From: Bdellovibrionales bacterium
Lineage (GTDB): Bacteria > Bdellovibrionota > Bacteriovoracia > Bacteriovoracales > Bacteriovoracaceae
Length of the DNA stretch: 19,633 nucleotides
Assembly (NCBI GenBank): GCA_005791855.1
Contig: SXUH01000065.1
Coordinates: 1-19,633 of the forward strand
Direction of reading: 5' to 3'
Shown here one piece after another: positions 1-6,401 of this stretch; position 1 is the stretch's first letter, and every line of letters begins with the position of its first letter. A program made the translations under genes and the position numbers. The notes under the pieces are model-generated. The model did no database searches. It was not told the DNA's origin and was given only the letters and a program-made list of their open reading frames with translations.

Positions 1-278
1 AGCGGATCTCTGTGGCGCAGGAGATCCGCGTGGAACCTCCGGAAGACCGTCTCCTGATCCAGGGCCGCGCCGAGCATCTCCGGAGAGATCCCCGTGAGGG
101 CTTCGACTTTCTTCGGGAGGTAGCTCGCCTCCGGAAGACAGACGAGGTGGGCCTCCGGTGGCCAGTCGCAGACCCGCTCTCCGTGGACGAGCCAGCTGAT
201 CTCGATGACCTGGCCTCTCGGGGGTCGCATTCCGGTGGTCTGGCAATCTACGACGACGACGGTCCGTTGGCTTAGCAT
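1..278 (-). CDS. DnaQ-like DEDDh 3'-5' exonuclease domain protein, partial
   Basis: The gene runs leftwards off the window, so only the first 92 codons are visible. The N-terminus, MLSQRTVVVVDCQTTG, is a beta strand plus the exonuclease motif I region. Further on, VEALTGISPEML matches the conserved 'LTGI' helix of epsilon/DnaQ-type exonucleases. In this family motif I is normally D-x-E and both acids bind the catalytic metals. Here it reads D11-C12-Q13, so the Glu is Gln, which suggests weak or lost nuclease activity; the rest of the active site is outside the window. The ATG used sits directly behind GGAAGG with almost no spacer, so a TTG five codons upstream (position 293) is a possible alternative start. 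It lies 56 bp downstream of the PilZ gene on the same strand and may be cotranscribed. Family is fairly sure; function is not. A fusion to another domain beyond the edge cannot be excluded. Confidence 0.7.
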   Translation of the reverse strand, partial: MLSQRTVVVVDCQTTGMRPPRGQVIEISWLVHGERVCDWPPEAHLVCLPEASYLPKKVEALTGISPEMLGAALDQETVFRRFHADLLRHRDP

Positions 279-334
279 CCTTCCATTATGCAAGCTCCGT
301 CGCCCGGATGAACAGGGGGATTTGAAGAGAAGTG

Positions 335-973
335 CTACAGTCGGAAGCTCACTCCGATTTGGAGAAACTCACCGTAGCCGTCAAGCTTGTTCTTCGCGAC
401 GTGCCTCACCTCACCGACGGTCACCGTCGCGTCACTCCCGAGCCGCATCCAGATCCGATCCCCTTTCTGGAGGCCGTAGGCCGAGCTCGCGGCCCCCTTG
501 AACGCGAGCCCGCGCGGCGAGAGGTCCACGACCTCGGCCCGGAGGAACTCGTGCTCCGGAGCGAACTCTTCCTTCCGCGACGGGGAGAACATCAGCGGCA
601 CTCCCTGCCCGAGGACGTGGACCCGCTCGTCCTTCCTCGTGTCTCGGATCATCATCTGCTCCGGGATGCCGAGGACGACCTTCTTTCCCTCGGAGCGCAG
701 GAGGGTGGTCTTGAGCACCGAAACCCGGTCACCGACCACGGCGTAGACGTAGACCGGAATCTCTTCGATGAGGGTGAACTCCTCTTGGTGAGAGACCACC
801 GTCAGCGTCTTCTGAGTAGCGTTCACCGAATCGATGGTTCCGTAGCGCATGACCCTCCGGTTCTCACTCTCCGTCTGCCAGACGAGGACCTCGTCTTTGT
901 TGGCGTACAGCGACGCGAGGACCTTCAGAAGTTCCGGTTGGTTCAAAGGGATCATGTTGTCTTTCTTGCTCAA
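335..973 (-). CDS. PilZ domain protein, probable c-di-GMP effector
   Basis: About 212 residues from the TTG at 973. The C-terminal half shows both PilZ c-di-GMP signatures: an RxxxR motif (RKDER, about residues 113-117) and a DxSxxG motif (DLSPRG, about residues 150-155), followed by the beta-barrel strands (GDRIWMRL, GEFLQIGVSF). The N-terminal ~100 residues have the strand-rich look of a YcgR-type flanking domain, though I cannot assign it firmly. PilZ proteins bind cyclic di-GMP and relay it to motility, exopolysaccharide or envelope targets; the target here is unknown. The start was chosen because AAGGAGG lies 4 nt before this TTG. The frame stays open to another TTG at 1015 that lacks a ribosome site, and an ATG at 955 would be 22 nt from the SD. 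Both c-di-GMP motifs are intact, so ligand binding is expected. Confidence 0.85.
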   Translation of the reverse strand: MSKKDNMIPLNQPELLKVLASLYANKDEVLVWQTESENRRVMRYGTIDSVNATQKTLTVVSHQEEFTLIEEIPVYVYAVVGDRVSVLKTTLLRSEGKKVVLGIPEQMMIRDTRKDERVHVLGQGVPLMFSPSRKEEFAPEHEFLRAEVVDLSPRGLAFKGAASSAYGLQKGDRIWMRLGSDATVTVGEVRHVAKNKLDGYGEFLQIGVSFRL

Positions 974-977
974 TTTG

Positions 978-984
978 CCTCCTT
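978..984 (-). promoter_or_regulatory. Ribosome binding site selecting a TTG start for the PilZ gene
   Basis: On the minus strand the sequence AAGGAGG is followed by four bases and then TTG. It is the only strong Shine-Dalgarno match near the 5' end of the open frame, and it supports a TTG start at 973 over TTG 1015 or ATG 955. Confidence 0.6.
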
Positions 985-1104
985 GGCCTTGCAGCTTTAG
1001 CAAGGAGCGAGCCAACTCGAAGGAGAGATAAAACAGCAGCTTACCTGAGGCCGTTCTGGCCCTGGGGCCAAGAAGCCGAGACGATCGATCAATTTTTTCT
1101 CAGA

Positions 1105-2613
1105 TTACCGGACTTCACCCAGGAGCTTCTCCAGAGCAGCTCGGTTCTCCGGCGACCAGGACCGGAGCTCCCGGAAAACCGCAGCGCTGTGGGTTCCCCG
1201 GAGCGGAGACTTCTCGATGATCGCGAGGTACCGCTTCTGGATCTTCTCCACCGCACTCGAGAGCCGCGGGTACGCTCCGAACTCCTCCCAGGTGAACTGC
1301 TTCAAGGGAAGCGGAACCCGCTCGTAGAGTTCGGCGAAGTCCCGGTGGTTCCTCCCGAGGTAGAAGGCGGCGATGGCCGGAGCGTGTTCCTGCCCGAGGA
1401 AGTCCGAGCTGAGAAGATGGGACAGGGTAAGGGCCGTGGTCTGCCGAACCTGCCGTCGGTCGAGGGCGTTCGAGTGCGGGAGGGCCGCGGCTTCCGGGTG
1501 GAGCGACCTCCAGTACCGGTAGAACATCCCCGGGTACCGGACGTAGTCTTCTTCGTCGAAGTAGTTCAGCCGGTTCCGCAGCCTCACCCCGAGGCCCGGC
1601 TCGACGGGAGGCAGGGGTTCGTACCCCGTCCGGTACCCTTCGACGGCCCGGTAGAGCTCGAGCTTCGATCCCCAGGTTCGATCCCACTCCGTCCCGAGGC
1701 CAGCGACGAGGGCCTTGTACCTCGAGAGTCTCGCCCGGGCCATGGCCCCGGCTTCCGCTCCGTAGGCCGCTTCGGTCTCTTTGAAGTAGCTCAGGTACCC
1801 CGCGTAGCGTGGATCCTCGGTGACTTCCTTGAAGTAGACGGGACCGGCGTCTCCCCACGATTCGATCGGAAAGGACATGGTGTAAAAGGTGTTGAGCTCC
1901 TCGAGGGTCCGCGCCGACTCGTAGACCTGGAGCGCCTGCCGCTCGTGGAGGTTGTGGATGATCTTCGCTCCGACCGCGGTGTTGAGCTCGGAGAGCGACG
2001 TCACCGTCGCGGCGTCGAGCTTGAGCAGCCGCCGGTACCGGTTCAGCGCCGGCGCCGAGTCGACGAACTTCTTCAGCGCCTGGACCTCGAACTCCTGCCG
2101 AGGGATCTGCCCGGCCCCGTACTTCTCCCCGTAGGCCTTCCCATTGTGGCTCGATCCGAAGAAGCCTCCCCAGTGCGGATAGGATTCGAAGATCGGAGCT
2201 CCCTGGTGGCAGCCGATGCAGCGGCTCGGGTCTCTCTCGACGACGGCCTTCTCCCCTTCCCAGGTGATCTGCGTGAACCGCGACTCGTCCAGGCCATAGG
2301 ACTCGATGATCTCGATGCTCTGATCCGCCGGCTTCGTCCCGCTCCCGTCGGAGAATGAAAGGTAGAACTGCTCCTCCGGTGACAGGAGGATCACCCGCGG
2401 CTTCTCCGGAGAGGCGCTCTGGAGGCTCCGGGAACCGTAGACCAGAAGGTACTTACTCCGGAGCTCCGGCGGGAGGACACTCAGGAAGGCATCGATGGAA
2501 GCCGGCCGGTGCTGCTCAAGGAGATCCAGGACCTTGCTCGTCCAGGGAGACCGGTCGTGGGCGCTGGCAGAGAAACATAGGACGAGCAATGTAAGGTAGG
2601 TCAGGGGTTTCAT
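1105..2613 (-). CDS. Exported mono-haem cytochrome c-like protein of unknown function
   Basis: 502 residues. The N-terminus is a clear Sec signal peptide (MKPLTYLTLLVLCFSASA, cleavage expected after residue 18, AxA type). One c-type haem attachment motif is present, C132-I-G-C135-H136, within a segment typical of periplasmic haem-binding folds (RCIGCHQGAPIF). No second CxxCH is seen. The remaining ~360 residues are rich in Tyr, Trp and Arg and match no enzyme family I recognise. The product should be periplasmic or outer-membrane associated, receiving haem from a cytochrome c maturation system elsewhere. AAGGA lies 4 nt before the ATG. It has no cotranscribed neighbour: the PilZ gene downstream is about 130 bp away. 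It may take part in electron transfer or redox sensing, but that is inference from one haem site. Confidence 0.75.
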   Translation of the reverse strand: MKPLTYLTLLVLCFSASAHDRSPWTSKVLDLLEQHRPASIDAFLSVLPPELRSKYLLVYGSRSLQSASPEKPRVILLSPEEQFYLSFSDGSGTKPADQSIEIIESYGLDESRFTQITWEGEKAVVERDPSRCIGCHQGAPIFESYPHWGGFFGSSHNGKAYGEKYGAGQIPRQEFEVQALKKFVDSAPALNRYRRLLKLDAATVTSLSELNTAVGAKIIHNLHERQALQVYESARTLEELNTFYTMSFPIESWGDAGPVYFKEVTEDPRYAGYLSYFKETEAAYGAEAGAMARARLSRYKALVAGLGTEWDRTWGSKLELYRAVEGYRTGYEPLPPVEPGLGVRLRNRLNYFDEEDYVRYPGMFYRYWRSLHPEAAALPHSNALDRRQVRQTTALTLSHLLSSDFLGQEHAPAIAAFYLGRNHRDFAELYERVPLPLKQFTWEEFGAYPRLSSAVEKIQKRYLAIIEKSPLRGTHSAAVFRELRSWSPENRAALEKLLGEVR

Positions 2614-2667
2614 AAGGTCCTTAGAGTAGTTCAGAGGAAAATGTCACAAGCCCGGCGGAAGAGCAAC

Positions 2668-2683
2668 GGTGCTTTTTAGCACC
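2668..2683. repeat. Perfect inverted repeat, 6-bp arms, TTTT centre
   Basis: GGTGCT-TTTT-AGCACC. It is not followed by a T tract on either strand, so it is not a standard intrinsic terminator. Together with the similar repeat 34 bp downstream (centre to centre) it could be an operator pair or paired RNA hairpins. Confidence 0.45.
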
Positions 2684-2700
2684 AGGAAAAAGTTAGTGAC

Positions 2701-2718
2701 GGATTTCTTTTGAAATCC
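2701..2718. repeat. Perfect inverted repeat, 7-bp arms, TTTT centre
   Basis: GGATTTC-TTTT-GAAATCC. Same architecture as the repeat at 2668-2683 but a different arm sequence. No T tract follows it. Function unknown. Confidence 0.45.
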
Positions 2719-2834
2719 CCGTGCGCTGCTAAAGGTCGAGGCCGTAGGCTGTTACATTTTGACGGAGGTAGACTAGTCCGTGCCGAAGCTTCTGCGGTAT
2801 TGTTCTCTTTGAAACTTCTACCTGGGGGTGGAGC

Positions 2835-2942
2835 ATGCAGCAATCCAAATCAAGTTCACCGGCCGTCCTTCGGACCTACGGCTTCTACGTCCTCACCTTC
2901 ACGGGTCTCGCCTGCCTCCTGTTCTGGTTCTTCTGGGTCTAG
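2835..2942 (+). CDS. Small single-pass membrane protein (35 residues)
   Basis: The ORF reads MQQSKSSSPAVLRTYGF followed by a strongly hydrophobic stretch to the C-terminus (about residues 14-35, ending LLFWFFWV). It begins at an ATG just behind a purine-rich GGGGGTGGAG. Its stop codon lies 2 nt before the ATG of the CPXCG protein, so the two are very probably translationally coupled. The Ser-rich polar head and C-terminal aromatic helix suggest a single inner-membrane segment with the N-terminus in the cytoplasm. I do not recognise a family. Evidence for being real is the ribosome site, the membrane-like composition and the tight spacing. It could be an accessory subunit of a membrane complex, but no partner is visible. 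Confidence 0.6.
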   Translation: MQQSKSSSPAVLRTYGFYVLTFTGLACLLFWFFWV

Positions 2943-2944
2943 AG

Positions 2945-3130
2945 ATGGAAACCACCTTCGACCTCCAGTGCCCGTTCTGCGGTGAAACCATCGTCCTCGA
3001 CTTCTACCCCGAGGATGGGAAACACCAGGAGATGATCACCGACTGCGAGGTCTGCTGCCAGCCGATCCAGTTCGACGTCCGGTTCGACCGAGACGGTGAG
3101 GCGTCGATCACTGCCGAGCGAGCACAATGA
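2945..3130 (+). CDS. CPXCG-motif cysteine-rich zinc-binding protein
   Basis: 61 residues from an ATG that starts 2 nt after the stop of the small membrane protein. It carries C9-P-F-C12-G and, 20 residues later, D33-C34-E-V-C37-C38-Q-P, the two halves of the CPXCG cysteine-rich family. That family is small, widespread in proteobacteria and of unknown function. The four main cysteines should form a zinc-ribbon-like site. The C-terminal half is acidic and beta-rich (IQFDVRFDRDGEASITAE). The next gene (DUF3253) starts 15 nt downstream on the same strand, so the three form a likely operon. Identity is confident; role is unknown. Confidence 0.88.
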   Translation: METTFDLQCPFCGETIVLDFYPEDGKHQEMITDCEVCCQPIQFDVRFDRDGEASITAERAQ

Positions 3131-3145
3131 CAAGGCCGGTGGGTC

Positions 3146-3394
3146 TTGTCTGAGATCGATCGCCTCCTCATCGCGACCCGGGTGCTGGAGCTCCTGGAAC
3201 GCCGGAGGGGGAAGTCCATCTGTCCCTCCGAGGTTGCCCGGGACCTCTACGAAGACGACTGGCGAGAGCGCATGGAACTGGTGAGGGACACGGGGTTCTT
3301 GATGAAGGCCGAGGGCCTGATCGAGATTACCCAAGAAGGTAACCCGGTCCCGAGGGACCACAAAGGGCCGATCCGTTTCGGGCCAAGGCGCTAG
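3146..3394 (+). CDS. DUF3253 family protein
   Basis: 82 residues from a TTG start with GGTGGG just upstream. The pattern matches DUF3253: an N-terminal helix ending in a Arg/Lys-rich turn (VLELLERRRGKSICPSEVARDL), a central W-x-x-x-M helix (DWRERMELVRDTGFLMKAEG) and a C-terminal IEITQ...V....KGPIRF block. The arrangement resembles a small winged-helix-type fold, so nucleic-acid or protein binding is possible, but the family has no established function. It is the last gene of the three-gene cluster that begins at 2835. An ATG start is not available near the N-terminus without losing conserved residues. Confidence 0.8.
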   Translation: MSEIDRLLIATRVLELLERRRGKSICPSEVARDLYEDDWRERMELVRDTGFLMKAEGLIEITQEGNPVPRDHKGPIRFGPRR

Positions 3395-3521
3395 CGATCA
3401 ATGGGTTACATCCTCCTTACCCGAGGGCGCGGGTCGGTTTCTAGGAATCCTGGAAAAACTAGCCCCGTCTCCCGCATCTCCCGAACGTGATACTGTAGTA
3501 GGGAATTTCCAAGGAGAGAAA

Positions 3522-3971
3522 ATGAAATTCATGAGTATTGTCTGTCTTCTGGCCGCCGTTAGCTGTGCTCACCACCACCACCACCACCACAATAAGAAAG
3601 TCCACAGCGCCATGTCCAACGAAAAGGTGAAGGCGTCCGCGGTGAAGGTCACTGAAGGAAACGAAGTCTGCTTCGATATCACCCTCAACACGATCGGAGA
3701 AGAAGACTGGGAAGTCGAGCCGACGAACTGGACCATGGCCTGGGTCGACGCAGATGCGAAGGAACACCCGATCCGCTACACGCAGCGGGGGCCGGCCTCG
3801 GTCCCGCAGCAGGATGAGGCGGCGGCACCCTACGGAGCTTTCAAGGAGTGGAACAACTCCTTCCGCACCTGCGCCCCGGGGGCGAAGATGAATGAGGTGA
3901 AGTCGCTGATCCTCGTTCCGAAGGACCTCACGGATAAGGAAGTCGAGACGTTGAAGCTTAACTGGAACTAG
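3522..3971 (+). CDS. Lipoprotein with natural seven-histidine tract
   Basis: 149 residues. A short signal peptide ends in a lipobox (AAVSC, lipidated Cys15). The mature protein starts Cys-Ala and then has seven consecutive His (residues 17-23), all encoded by CAC, followed by Asn-Lys-Lys. The globular part (about residues 35-149) is beta-rich with two further Cys and a motif VCFDITL; I do not recognise it. AAGGAGA lies 6 nt before the ATG, so expression should be good. The His run directly behind the lipid anchor should be surface-exposed and could bind Zn, Ni or Cu. It stands alone, with 127 bp upstream and 136 bp downstream to its neighbours. Membrane location is confident; the metal role is inference. 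Confidence 0.8.
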   Translation: MKFMSIVCLLAAVSCAHHHHHHHNKKVHSAMSNEKVKASAVKVTEGNEVCFDITLNTIGEEDWEVEPTNWTMAWVDADAKEHPIRYTQRGPASVPQQDEAAAPYGAFKEWNNSFRTCAPGAKMNEVKSLILVPKDLTDKEVETLKLNWN

Positions 3972-3983
3972 GCTTACCATCAT

Positions 3984-4005
3984 CGCGGGCCAGGAATAGC
4001 CCGCG
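3984..4005 (+). terminator. Hairpin downstream of the His-tract lipoprotein gene
   Basis: CGCGGGC and GCCCGCG form a perfect 7-bp stem around an 8-base loop, 12 bp behind the stop codon. No T run follows, so it may only protect the 3' end of the transcript or act with Rho. Confidence 0.4.
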
Positions 4006-4107
4006 TATCCCATCCGGCATAAAACCATCCTAAAAAAAGTACGCGCTCCCTATGAACGCAGCCAAACTCTGAGATGATTGGGTTAAACCAACCAGAGAGC
4101 GTGTCCA

Positions 4108-4854
4108 ATGAATCGAATCATCCCCTTGGTCCTGGTCGCGGTCCTTTCCTCCATCATTACTCCGGAAGCCTCCTCCACTCCCATGGAGGGCGGCACGGTC
4201 CTGACAAACGCCACCCCCCTCGAGGGCAAGATCCTGAAGTCCACCGTCTTCCTGAAACTCGAAGGTTTCGACGGCGGCGGGTCTTCTAACTGCACCGGCG
4301 TCATGCTTAACCAGAACACCGTCGCGACGGCCGCCCACTGCTTCGACGACCCCGGGGCCATCACTGCGATCAACTTCCTCTCCCGGAGCAACCGATCCGC
4401 CACCGGCTACGGCACGCACCTCGGGTTCACCTACGGATCCACCCGCGACGACATCGCGAAGGTCACCCTGGGCTCGGAGAGAAACGCCCGGACGCTAGCT
4501 CCAACCTCCGGCCCCGTCCAACCGCAGATGAAGCTCGTCCCGGGATCGGCGATCAAGAAAGGCATGAAGCTCATCATCGTCGGAGCGGGGCTCGAAATCC
4601 CCCATACGAAAACCGGCCCTTGCCGCCTGAAGTACAACGAGCTCACCGTTACCTCTGTGGGCCCTGGCTCCTTCAAGGGCGTGATCAGTAACGGGCGGAT
4701 CTGCCCTGGGGATTCCGGCGGCCCGGCCTACCTGGTTGGGCAGGATGGGAACCTGGCGCTGGCGGGGATCGTCTCGTCCTACATGACGGCCGGAAGGGAC
4801 GCGGGCTGCGGGGGCGACCGCCGTCTACACCACCACCGATGGCTTAAACTCTGA
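4108..4854 (+). CDS. Secreted trypsin-like (S1) serine protease, C-terminus frameshifted
   Basis: 248 residues as read. An N-terminal signal peptide (about residues 1-22) is followed by a chymotrypsin-fold domain. The catalytic triad is visible: His77 in TVATAAHCF, Asp115 in RDDIAKV and Ser203 in CPGDSGGPAY. Cys62/Cys78 flank the His as in trypsins, and Cys199 should pair with Cys234. After Cys234 the reading frame becomes improbable and stops at 4854. If one G is removed from the G5 run at 4810-4814, the frame continues as CGATAVYTTTDGLNSDRF and ends at a TAA at 4880-4882, giving 257 residues with the normal trypsin-like C-terminal strand and helix region. So the gene has a one-base insertion, a sequencing error or (less likely) programmed frameshifting. 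A protease active outside the cytoplasm is expected if the C-terminus is intact. Confidence 0.82.
   Translation: MNRIIPLVLVAVLSSIITPEASSTPMEGGTVLTNATPLEGKILKSTVFLKLEGFDGGGSSNCTGVMLNQNTVATAAHCFDDPGAITAINFLSRSNRSATGYGTHLGFTYGSTRDDIAKVTLGSERNARTLAPTSGPVQPQMKLVPGSAIKKGMKLIIVGAGLEIPHTKTGPCRLKYNELTVTSVGPGSFKGVISNGRICPGDSGGPAYLVGQDGNLALAGIVSSYMTAGRDAGCGGDRRLHHHRWLKL
4810..4814 (+). other. G5 run at the apparent frameshift in the serine protease gene
   Basis: Upstream of the run, frame 1 encodes the protease core. Downstream, frame 2 encodes a plausible protease C-terminus ending at 4882. Homopolymer G runs are common sites of indels and base-calling errors. Confidence 0.6.
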
Positions 4855-4929
4855 TCGCTTCGACTTCCGGGAGTTCTACTAACCCAGGCTTCGGAGCTTG
4901 ACCCCGGCACTTGGCCCGGTTCGAAGAAG

Positions 4930-6144
4930 TCAGACCACCATCTTCCCGGTCCCCTCGCCCAGCGACCGCATCACCTCGAGGAGGTCGTCGATCTGGCGAG
5001 TGGTATGGTTCGCGTTGGCGATGAAGCGCAGGCGCGCCTTTCCTAGGCGGACGGCCGGGAACTTCACGGAGTCGACGTGGAACCCGGAGGCGCACAGGGC
5101 CTCCTGGTAGAAGTCCGTCCGCCGTTCGTCACCGATCACCACGGGCAGGATCGGGGTTTGCTTGGAGACGAGTTCGTAGCCCAGGTTCTCAAGGCCCGCG
5201 GCCAGGTACGCCTGGTTCGTCCAGAGCCGGACGCGGCGGTCTGGTTCGTTCCGGACGATGTCGATGGCGGCGAGCACGGCGAGGACCTGGTCCGGGGGCA
5301 ACGTCGAGGTGAACCCGTAGGCGGGGCAGGTCAGCCGCAGGTTCTCTCCGATCCTCCGGTCCAGGGCAACGAAGCCGCCGATCGCGCCGTACGCCTTCGA
5401 GAGGGTGCCCATGTGGATGATGCGAGGATCGTAGCAGTTGAAGTGCTCCGCGATCCCCTGGCCGTGGGTCCCGAGGACTCCGGTTCCGTGGGCGTCGTCG
5501 ATGTACAAGAGAGCGTCGTAGCGGTTCGCCAGACTCAGGAGCTCGGGCAAGGGCGCGATGTCTCCGTCCTGGCTGAAGACCCCGTCGCTCACGATGATCT
5601 TCGTGTGAGCGTCCGAAGTCCGGAGCTGGGCTTCGAGGTGGTCGAGGTCGAGGTGCCGGTAGGTCCGGCGCTCGGCCTCCGAGAGGCGGATCCCTTCGCG
5701 GATGCTGATGTGGTTGAACTCGTCGGAGAAGTAGGCGTACTTGTACCGCTTCGTTGGCCGGAAACCGTAGAACCGGAGGATGAGGGAGGACCGGACCAGC
5801 GAACTCAGGACTCCGAGGTTCGTGAGGTACCCCGTCGCGAAGAGGAGGGCCGAGTCCTTCTTCTTGATCTCGCACAGCCGCTGCTCGAGCTGCCGGTAGA
5901 GGTCGATGTCTCCGCCGAGGAGGCGGGACTCGCAGTTCCCGACGCCGTACTTCGAAAGCCCGGACTGGGCGGCTTCGATCAGCCCCTTGCTTTTCGCGAG
6001 GGCGAGGTAGTTATTCGTACTGAAGGAAACCATCCGGCGGTTCCCCATCTCGAAGCACGGGTCCGGAAGCGAGGCCGAGAGAGGGACGTCGTGGAGGCCA
6101 CCGACATCGGACAGCCAGTTCGCGATTTCTTGGTACTCGTCCAT
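4930..6144 (-). CDS. Alpha-oxoamine synthase family PLP enzyme (BioF/KBL/SPT-like)
   Basis: 404 residues, fold-type I PLP enzyme. The Schiff-base lysine is K250 in MGTLSKAYGAIGG; D217/H219 in YIDDAHGTGVLG hold the pyridine nitrogen and cofactor; H145 in FNHIS stacks on PLP; R372 in RLRF should bind the substrate carboxylate. Such enzymes condense an amino acid with an acyl-CoA, releasing CO2 (8-amino-7-oxononanoate, 2-amino-3-ketobutyrate, aminolevulinate or 3-ketosphinganine). The substrate cannot be told from motifs. The glycine-rich loop reads YGVGNCESRLLGG instead of the usual GSGGSR, and about residues 117-137 form a basic/aromatic stretch longer than in BioF or KBL. No biotin or threonine genes lie nearby, so a lipid or signal-molecule role (SPT- or CqsA-like) is as likely as biotin. 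GGAGG is 8 nt before the ATG. Confidence 0.85.
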   Translation of the reverse strand: MDEYQEIANWLSDVGGLHDVPLSASLPDPCFEMGNRRMVSFSTNNYLALAKSKGLIEAAQSGLSKYGVGNCESRLLGGDIDLYRQLEQRLCEIKKKDSALLFATGYLTNLGVLSSLVRSSLILRFYGFRPTKRYKYAYFSDEFNHISIREGIRLSEAERRTYRHLDLDHLEAQLRTSDAHTKIIVSDGVFSQDGDIAPLPELLSLANRYDALLYIDDAHGTGVLGTHGQGIAEHFNCYDPRIIHMGTLSKAYGAIGGFVALDRRIGENLRLTCPAYGFTSTLPPDQVLAVLAAIDIVRNEPDRRVRLWTNQAYLAAGLENLGYELVSKQTPILPVVIGDERRTDFYQEALCASGFHVDSVKFPAVRLGKARLRFIANANHTTRQIDDLLEVMRSLGEGTGKMVV

Positions 6145-6392
6145 TTCACTAGCCTCCGACCCTAGGGATCTTTGTGGTTGCAGCTCATCCTAGCACGGAC
6201 CCCCTCCGGGCCAGGTCGGTCCTTTAATATTTCGTCAGAGGTGTTTAAAAGTTTGACACCGACACCACTCCCGAGCCACCGTCCGGACGCTCAACTCCCT
6301 GCAATATTTTGATCCTTCCACCGTAACACCTCTGGAAAAACACAACTCCGGATGGTAATAGTTGTCACATTTCCTAAACCATATGAGGATCC
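6145..6392. promoter_or_regulatory. Divergent control region of the PTS operon and oxoamine synthase gene
   Basis: This 248-bp region is more AT-rich than its surroundings. It contains a 10-bp inverted repeat with arms CAGAGGTGTT (6236-6245) and AACACCTCTG (6325-6334), a tandem GACACC-GACACC in between (about 6255-6266), and a TTGACA-like hexamer at 6253-6258 with no matching -10. A second repeat overlaps the nagE start codon. Repeated ACACC/GGTGT half-sites suggest an operator for a sugar-responsive regulator, but the regulator is not in the window. Confidence 0.45.
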
Positions 6393-6401
6393 GTGACAAC
6401 T
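6360..6401 (+). promoter_or_regulatory. Perfect 9-bp inverted repeat enclosing the ribosome site and GTG start of nagE
   Basis: Arms AGTTGTCAC (6360-6368) and GTGACAACT (6393-6401) are separated by 24 bases. The right arm begins exactly with the GTG start codon, and the ribosome site GAGGA (6385-6389) lies in the loop. In mRNA the stem would pair the start codon; as DNA it could be an operator at the initiation site. Confidence 0.5.

Larger units (their letters stand above)
2614..2834. other. Divergent intergenic region with several short inverted repeats
   Basis: This 221-bp region separates the divergent haem protein gene and the small membrane protein cluster, so it must hold both 5' control regions. 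It contains two perfect hairpin-type repeats, each with a TTTT centre: GGTGCT/AGCACC at 2668-2683 and GGATTTC/GAAATCC at 2701-2718. It also contains ACGGA/TCCGT further right (about 2761-2781). I could not pick out convincing -35/-10 pairs. No coding frame with a ribosome site is seen here. Confidence 0.4.

Noticed and set aside
332..1000. 222-residue plus-strand frame opposite the PilZ gene
   Set aside because: The minus-strand frame has the RxxxR and DxSxxG motifs and a strong ribosome site; the plus frame has neither.
3570..3590. CAC repeat as a possible cloning-vector His tag contamination
   Set aside because: It has seven His after a native lipobox, in frame with a normal signal peptide and a long non-vector protein with its own ribosome site. 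No vector sequence is near.
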